The translations under genes and the position numbers were made by a program. The notes under the pieces were generated by a model. The model was not told where the DNA came from and searched no databases. It saw nothing but the letters and a program-made list of their open reading frames with translations. From assembly GCA_964417785.1 (NCBI GenBank), contig CAYQJO010000078.1, forward strand, positions 1 to 17,161: a stretch of DNA of 17,161 nt. The letters are read 5' to 3'. This DNA is from DAOTUL01 sp034437435 (GTDB lineage: Bacteria > Chloroflexota > Anaerolineae > Aggregatilineales > Phototrophicaceae). Below are positions 13,296 through 17,161 of the stretch, piece after piece; positions within the stretch are counted from its first letter, which is position 1, and every line of letters begins with the position of its first letter.

Positions 13296-14377
13296 TGGAT
13301 GTGGTACTGGAACAACTCACCAAGAAATTCGGCAGTGTGACGGCGGTCGAGGCGATGGACCTGGACATCAAGGACGGCGAGTTCGTCGCTTTCCTGGGGC
13401 CGTCCGGCTGCGGCAAAACCACCACGCTGCTGATGCTGGCCGGTATCTACAAGCCGACCGGCGGCATCATCCGCTTCGGCGAGCGGGTGGTCAACCGGGT
13501 GCCGCCGCGTGATCGCAACATCGGCATGGTATTCCAGAGCTACGCGCTTTATCCGCACATGACCGTCTTCGGCAATATGACCTATCCGCTCAAGCTGAAG
13601 GGCGTGGCGAAAGCCGAGCAGCACGAGCGGGTGCAGCAGGCCGCCGACGTGATGGGCATCGGTCATCTGCTGGACCGCAAACCGGCGGAGCTTTCCGGCG
13701 GCCAGCAGCAGCGTGTGGCGTTGGGACGGGCGCTGGTCAAAGAACCGGATGTGCTGCTCTTCGATGAGCCGCTGAGCAACCTGGACGCCCGTCTGCGCCT
13801 GACCATGCGCGGCGAGATCAAGCAGTTGCAGAAACGCCTGGGCATCACGTCGATTTATGTCACCCACGATCAGATCGAAGCCATGACAATGGCCGACCGC
13901 ATCGCCGTCATGAGCGAGGGCCTGCTGGAAGCCTTCGACACGCCGGAGGGCCTCTACGACCGCCCGCGCACGCAGTTCATCGCCAGCTTCGTCGGCAACC
14001 CGCCGATGAACATGGTCGAGGTCGAGATGTCGGCGCAGAACGGCCATTTCGTCGCCAGCCATCCCGATTTCAACCTGACGCTGGACGGCGACCGCGCCGA
14101 AAAAGCCGCCAGCCACAGCGGTCGGGTGGTGATGGGAGTCCGTCCGGAGGATTTGAAGGTGGAGCAGGGCGGCGGCGACCTGAGCGGCGAGGTGTTCGTG
14201 GTCGAGCCGTTAGGCCGCGAGGATATGCTGGATGTGCGTGTGGGCGGGGAGAGCTTTCTGGCGCTCTCCGGCCCGGAGATGCACATCCGCGCTGGCGACA
14301 CGGTCGGGTTGAGTTTCAACACCAACCGCATGCAGTATTTTGATCCGACCAGCGAACGGTCAATATTGTGGACGTAG
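13292..14377 (+). CDS. ugpC: ABC importer ATPase, MalK/UgpC family
   Basis: A 361-residue ATP-hydrolysing subunit, the normal length for the MalK/UgpC/MsmK group. It has Walker A GPSGCGKT (36-43), Q-loop Gln82 in VFQSYALYPHMT, signature LSGGQQQ (134-140), Walker B VLLFDE (154-159), D-loop SNLD, and H-loop His192 in YVTHDQIEAM. Residues from about 240 form the C-terminal TOBE-type regulatory domain (ASFVGNPPMNMVEV leads into it). The frame is open from far upstream, but ATG 13292 is the start: it overlaps the permease stop by 4 bp (ATGA) and follows AAGGGA. The family name is secure; the choice of the symbol rests on the ugp-like gene order, and such ATPases are often shared between importers. 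Confidence 0.95.
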   Translation: MMDVVLEQLTKKFGSVTAVEAMDLDIKDGEFVAFLGPSGCGKTTTLLMLAGIYKPTGGIIRFGERVVNRVPPRDRNIGMVFQSYALYPHMTVFGNMTYPLKLKGVAKAEQHERVQQAADVMGIGHLLDRKPAELSGGQQQRVALGRALVKEPDVLLFDEPLSNLDARLRLTMRGEIKQLQKRLGITSIYVTHDQIEAMTMADRIAVMSEGLLEAFDTPEGLYDRPRTQFIASFVGNPPMNMVEVEMSAQNGHFVASHPDFNLTLDGDRAEKAASHSGRVVMGVRPEDLKVEQGGGDLSGEVFVVEPLGREDMLDVRVGGESFLALSGPEMHIRAGDTVGLSFNTNRMQYFDPTSERSILWT

Positions 14378-14416
14378 ACCTCACCCCCCGGCCCCCTCTC
14401 CAATTTGGAGAGGGGG
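14377..14416. repeat. GACCTCACCCC / CCCCTCTCC repeat after the ATPase gene
   Basis: Starts on the last base of the ATPase stop codon with the same 11-base sequence GACCTCACCCC (14377-14387) seen between the permeases. It continues into a hairpin with perfect 12-bp arms, CCCCCTCTCCAA (14392-14403) and TTGGAGAGGGGG (14405-14416). No U-run follows, so it is not a standard intrinsic terminator. Confidence 0.7.
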
Positions 14417-14425
14417 AGGTATTGC

Positions 14426-14495
14426 GTCCGCGCCCGCCAACAACCCACACCACCTCCGTAGGGGCGTGGCCGTGTCCGCGCCCGCCAACAACCCA
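14426..14495. repeat. 22-bp direct repeat enclosing a half copy of the GTAGGG hairpin family
   Basis: A 22-bp sequence that begins GTCCGCGCCCGCC and ends CAACAACCCA occurs at 14426-14447 and again at 14474-14495, 48 bp apart. Between and into the second copy runs GTAGGGGCG...CGCCCGC (14458-14484). This is a single hairpin of the copy A/B family, in which the A and T of GGAC/GTCC are both replaced to give GGGC/GCCC. With the preceding repeat it fills the 158-bp spacer before the phosphodiesterase gene. Confidence 0.6.
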
Positions 14496-14535
14496 TAACA
14501 ACGAACGACCATAGAACAGAGGACAGAATCACCCG

Positions 14536-15936
14536 ATGGACATCACGGAAACGCTCGAAATACCTACAGACGGCTCCGCTGCCCTCGATCTGGCACGGAA
14601 ACACGCACCGATCATCCGGTTTGACGCGGCGGAGCCGTTCTTCCCGTCGGTCGTCGGCTACACGGTCTTCGAGTCCGACGGCCCCTCATCATCGTTCCCG
14701 CGTGAGATCAAGCTGCCACCGGGAGCGGCCCTTGCCATCGAATACGCCATCTGGTGGGATTGGGACATCCAGCACCTTTACGAACTGGAGCATGTGTGGG
14801 TGTATGTGGACGGCGACGGGCGCGTGGTCGATGCCGAGGCAAGCTGGCACGGCGGCTACAATCGCATGGCCGTGAACGGTCAGGTGCCGCTGGAAGATGG
14901 GCGCGTGGTGGTCCATTCGGAACCGGGCAAACACGCCTTCGCGCCGTCGGATGATTGGCTGGCGCGGCGCAAGCCGGTGACGCTGGCAAGCTGCACCCAT
15001 CGCAGCGGGGCAGGCGGCGTGCATGTGACGCCGCTGTTCAAGGGGGTCATCCAGGACCGCAATCCGAATAACAACCAGTTGGTGCGCACCTACCTGGAAC
15101 GGCGGCAGTTCCAGCCGACCTTCGACTTCTCGCGGGTTTTCCCACTGGATCAGGTGACGTTCACATCCTGGGAGCGTTTGTTCGAGTGGATTCCGCAGCG
15201 CATCTCCTGGTGGGTGGAGGAACTGGACCGCATCATCCCCTGGGGTGAGCGGCGCGTGCTGCGCATCGCCCATCGCGGCGCGTCGGCCCACGCCACCGAG
15301 AACTCCGCCGCCGCCATCGACAAGGCCGCCGAACTGGGTGCCGATATGGTCGAGGTGGATGTACGGATCACGGCGGACGGTGTGCCGGTCATCTCACATG
15401 ATGAGGATTTGCGCCGCGTCTACGGTGTGGACGGCACCATCGCTACCACGCTCTACGCCGACCTGGAACCGCTGGGCGTGATGCGCTTCGACACGCTGGT
15501 GGCCCGCTGCAAGGAACTGGCGCTCGGTCTGTACCTGGACATCAAGGCCATCACTCGCCAGGCGGCCCAGGCCATCTACGAGACCGTCTCGGACAACGGC
15601 ATGACCAACTACACCATTTTTAGCTCATTCCGCCCGGACTTTGTGGCGGAATTCAAAGCCTATTTCAAGGATGTGGTCACGTCGATCCTGTTCAGTTCGG
15701 TGAATATCGATCCGGTAGCGCTGGCGCAGGCCGTCGACGCCGATTATGTGCATCCCTGCTGGGAGAACCAGCACCCGCAGCCGCACACGCTGATGACGCC
15801 GGAATGGCTGGACCGGGTGCGGGCCGCCGGATTGGGCATCATCTGCTGGCACGAGGAGCGTCCGGCGGAGATCGCGGCGCTCAAGGCGCTGGGCGTGACC
15901 GGCATCTGCTCCGATCAGCCGGAACTGCTGTTATAA
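14536..15936 (+). CDS. Glycerophosphodiester phosphodiesterase (UgpQ-like) with large N-terminal extra domain
   Basis: A 466-residue protein. Residues 240-466 are a complete GDPD domain: His246-Arg247 in IAHRGASAHATENS, Glu255, Glu273 and Asp275 in MVEVDVRIT, His288 in ISHDEDL, LYLDIK at 332-337, and the closing CWHEERPAEIAALKALGVTG with SDQPELL. These are the family's metal-binding and acid-base residues, so it should hydrolyse glycerophosphodiesters to glycerol-3-phosphate and an alcohol. UgpQ-type enzymes are about 250 residues; the first 235 here are extra. They contain YAIWWDWDIQHLYELEHVWV, EASWHGGYN and HSEPGKHAFAP, vaguely like Vps62/DUF946-type domains, but I do not assign this firmly. 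No signal peptide: cytoplasmic, like UgpQ. ATG 14536 follows AGAGGA at some distance. Confidence 0.92.
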   Translation: MDITETLEIPTDGSAALDLARKHAPIIRFDAAEPFFPSVVGYTVFESDGPSSSFPREIKLPPGAALAIEYAIWWDWDIQHLYELEHVWVYVDGDGRVVDAEASWHGGYNRMAVNGQVPLEDGRVVVHSEPGKHAFAPSDDWLARRKPVTLASCTHRSGAGGVHVTPLFKGVIQDRNPNNNQLVRTYLERRQFQPTFDFSRVFPLDQVTFTSWERLFEWIPQRISWWVEELDRIIPWGERRVLRIAHRGASAHATENSAAAIDKAAELGADMVEVDVRITADGVPVISHDEDLRRVYGVDGTIATTLYADLEPLGVMRFDTLVARCKELALGLYLDIKAITRQAAQAIYETVSDNGMTNYTIFSSFRPDFVAEFKAYFKDVVTSILFSSVNIDPVALAQAVDADYVHPCWENQHPQPHTLMTPEWLDRVRAAGLGIICWHEERPAEIAALKALGVTGICSDQPELLL

Positions 15937-15937
15937 T
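15932..15937 (+). promoter_or_regulatory. -10 box overlapping the phosphodiesterase stop codon
   Basis: A perfect TATAAT overlaps the TAA stop (15934-15936) of the phosphodiesterase gene. The ATG of the next gene lies only 6 bases further (15944), where transcription should start, implying a leaderless mRNA. No -35 box was recognised. Confidence 0.45.
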
Positions 15938-15943
15938 GGTCTC

Positions 15944-16774
15944 ATGGATACGAATCCCTATGCAGGCATCAACGCCCATCTGAACAGCCTGCTCCAGAAC
16001 ACCGGCGACTGGCCGGATTTTCACACCGTCCACATCGGTGATCTGCTGAAGGCGCTCAAGGCACAGCTTCACCCGATGGGATATGCCGTCGGCGTGGAAC
16101 AGTCTTTGCAGATTCGTCGCATGGGTGAGCCGCCACGCTCGCCGCAGGCCGACCTGCTGATCTACGATACGGAGCCGGGGCGCTCCGGCAGCACCACACA
16201 ACCGGCAGCGACATCGGGGTCGATGGATGTTGTCATGCTGATTCCCGATATGCTGGCGTTGACGACCTATTTCCGTGCGCTGGCGATCTACGACGCCGAC
16301 AACAAGCGCGGTGATCCGGTGGCGTGGATCGAGTTACTATCCCCGTCCAACAAGCCGCCGCACAGTTCGTTCATGGCGTACCAGCGCAAGCGCCGCGATG
16401 TAATCGAGAGCGGCGTTGTGTTTGTCGAGATCGACTATCTGCACCAGTCGCCGCCGACCCTGGCCGGTGTAGCGGATTACACACGCGGCGACCCCGACTC
16501 GCATCCGTATCGCATCACCGTGTTGGACCCGCGCCCGGACGTGTGGACCGGCGCGGGACGGTCACGCCAGTTCGATGTCAACATGCCCATCCCGACGGTG
16601 ACGATCCCGCTGAGGGGCGATGATGTACTGGATTTCGACTTCGACGCGCCCTACCAGAAGACCTTCACCGAAGCACTCTACAACCTCGACCTCGACTACA
16701 GCCAGCCGCCGCTCAAGTTCGACACCTACACCCCGGCGGATCAGGCACGTATCCGCAGCGTGAGCGAGTTCTAG
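15944..16774 (+). CDS. DUF4058 family protein
   Basis: A 276-residue protein of the DUF4058 family, common in cyanobacteria and Chloroflexota and of unknown function. Diagnostic segments are WPDFH (23-27), PQADLLIYD (67-75) and WIELLSPSNK (128-137). The later part has FVEIDYLHQSP and a terminal FTEALYNLDLDYSQPPLKFD, also typical. The D...E-L-L-S-P-S-N-K arrangement resembles the PD-(D/E)XK nuclease-like core of Uma2 proteins, to which the family may be distantly related; whether it cuts nucleic acid is not known. It lies only 7 bases after the phosphodiesterase but has its own TATAAT and no ribosome-binding site, so it may be transcribed separately and leaderless. No functional link to the importer is evident. 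Confidence 0.88.
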   Translation: MDTNPYAGINAHLNSLLQNTGDWPDFHTVHIGDLLKALKAQLHPMGYAVGVEQSLQIRRMGEPPRSPQADLLIYDTEPGRSGSTTQPAATSGSMDVVMLIPDMLALTTYFRALAIYDADNKRGDPVAWIELLSPSNKPPHSSFMAYQRKRRDVIESGVVFVEIDYLHQSPPTLAGVADYTRGDPDSHPYRITVLDPRPDVWTGAGRSRQFDVNMPIPTVTIPLRGDDVLDFDFDAPYQKTFTEALYNLDLDYSQPPLKFDTYTPADQARIRSVSEF

Positions 16775-16884
16775 TCTACGGCAGATAGTTTACTCGAAAC
16801 GCCGGATGGTGGGGCGGTATGAGGAATCAGGGTCATCGAGGTAGAAGCGAACCCTGGTTGCCAACGCGATTCTCCTTCAGCGAT

Positions 16885-17161
16885 TCAATCGGACTCCCAC
16901 ACCACCCGGCGGTAGATGCGCGACAGCGCCAGGGTGCAGTCCAGCGATGGCAGGTAGATCGTGCTTTCCAGGCCAGTGACCGCCTCATAAGTCCATTTGC
17001 CGCTGTCCTGGCGTGTGAAGAGTTCAACACGGGGCCGGTCCTGCGAGATGAGCAGAAAATCACGCAGGCTGGCGAGATGCGTATACTCTTCCAGCTTCTC
17101 GTTGTAGTCAATCAGCGCGGTGGACGGCGACAGCACCTCCACCAGCAGGATCGGGTTGACA
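16885..17161 (-). CDS. Uma2 family (PD-(D/E)XK) protein, C-terminal part, runs off the window
   Basis: The reverse-strand frame is open from the window edge to TGA at 16885-16887, giving about 91 C-terminal residues of a Uma2 (DUF820) protein. It begins VNPILLVEVLSPST, the conserved Uma2 motif with the catalytic-type Glu, and continues with DYNEKLEEYTHLASLRDFLL, which holds the conserved Lys and Tyr. The end, ESTIYLPSLDCTLALSRIY, matches the usual C-terminus. An internal GTG at 17142 is not the real start, since the conserved motif extends upstream of it. Uma2 proteins are predicted nucleases of unknown role, often in many copies per genome. The spacer 16775-16884 holds nothing recognisable. 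Confidence 0.88.
   Translation of the reverse strand, partial: VNPILLVEVLSPSTALIDYNEKLEEYTHLASLRDFLLISQDRPRVELFTRQDSGKWTYEAVTGLESTIYLPSLDCTLALSRIYRRVVWESD

Noticed and set aside
13265..14116. Reverse-strand open frame opposite the ATPase gene
   Set aside because: The forward strand has all ABC ATPase motifs; the reverse frame is His/Arg/Gln-rich without any recognisable domain.
14426..14495. Direct repeats as a possible CRISPR array
   Set aside because: Only two copies, the spacer contains a hairpin-repeat variant, and no cas gene is present.

Overview
The window reads as a piece of a moderately GC-rich bacterial chromosome, most likely a member of the Chloroflexota (Anaerolineae-like). This is inference from the gene mix: Uma2 and DUF4058 proteins, a DUF1028 protein, many small two-gene cassettes, and palindromic repeats just after stop codons. 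No rRNA, tRNA, CRISPR array or transposase was seen.

Layout. 1-905: end of a DUF1028 gene with a TPR-like tail. 943-3010: low-GC accessory stretch with a VapBC-like toxin-antitoxin pair, a decapitated Uma2 gene, and a reverse-strand pair of overlapping unknown genes whose end sits exactly where the Uma2 gene breaks off. 3082-5064: a large unknown protein, possibly carbohydrate-active. 5074-7500: a restriction-modification system. Its C5-cytosine methylase and its PD-(D/E)XK endonuclease are convergent and share a CTAG for both stop codons; each carries an N-terminal XRE-type helix-turn-helix, and operator-like inverted repeats lie at both promoters. 7678-8211: DUF4203 membrane protein. 8369-9045: small partner protein plus HNH endonuclease, overlapping by 4 bp.

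9200-15936: an ABC importer locus in the order binding protein, permease, permease, ATPase, glycerophosphodiester phosphodiesterase. This is the order of Escherichia coli ugpBAECQ, so uptake and cleavage of glycerophosphodiesters or glycerol-3-phosphate is a reasonable guess. The second permease is abnormal: 514 residues, with an N-terminal extension of extra membrane helices and a PDZ domain predicted to lie outside the membrane. The binding protein has a signal peptide but no lipobox cysteine, so a PDZ-based tether is conceivable. The phosphodiesterase is also a fusion, with about 235 extra N-terminal residues.

The spacers of the importer operon are filled with two families of palindromic repeats. 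One (GTAGGGACG/CGTCCGC) forms paired hairpins whose tips differ between copies by compensating changes; a copy lies between the binding-protein and first permease genes, the position of the REP element in malE-malF. The other (GACCTCACCCC plus CCCCTCTCC/GGAGAGGGG) begins at or just after stop codons. The window closes with a DUF4058 gene (possibly leaderless) and the 3' part of a reverse-strand Uma2 gene.
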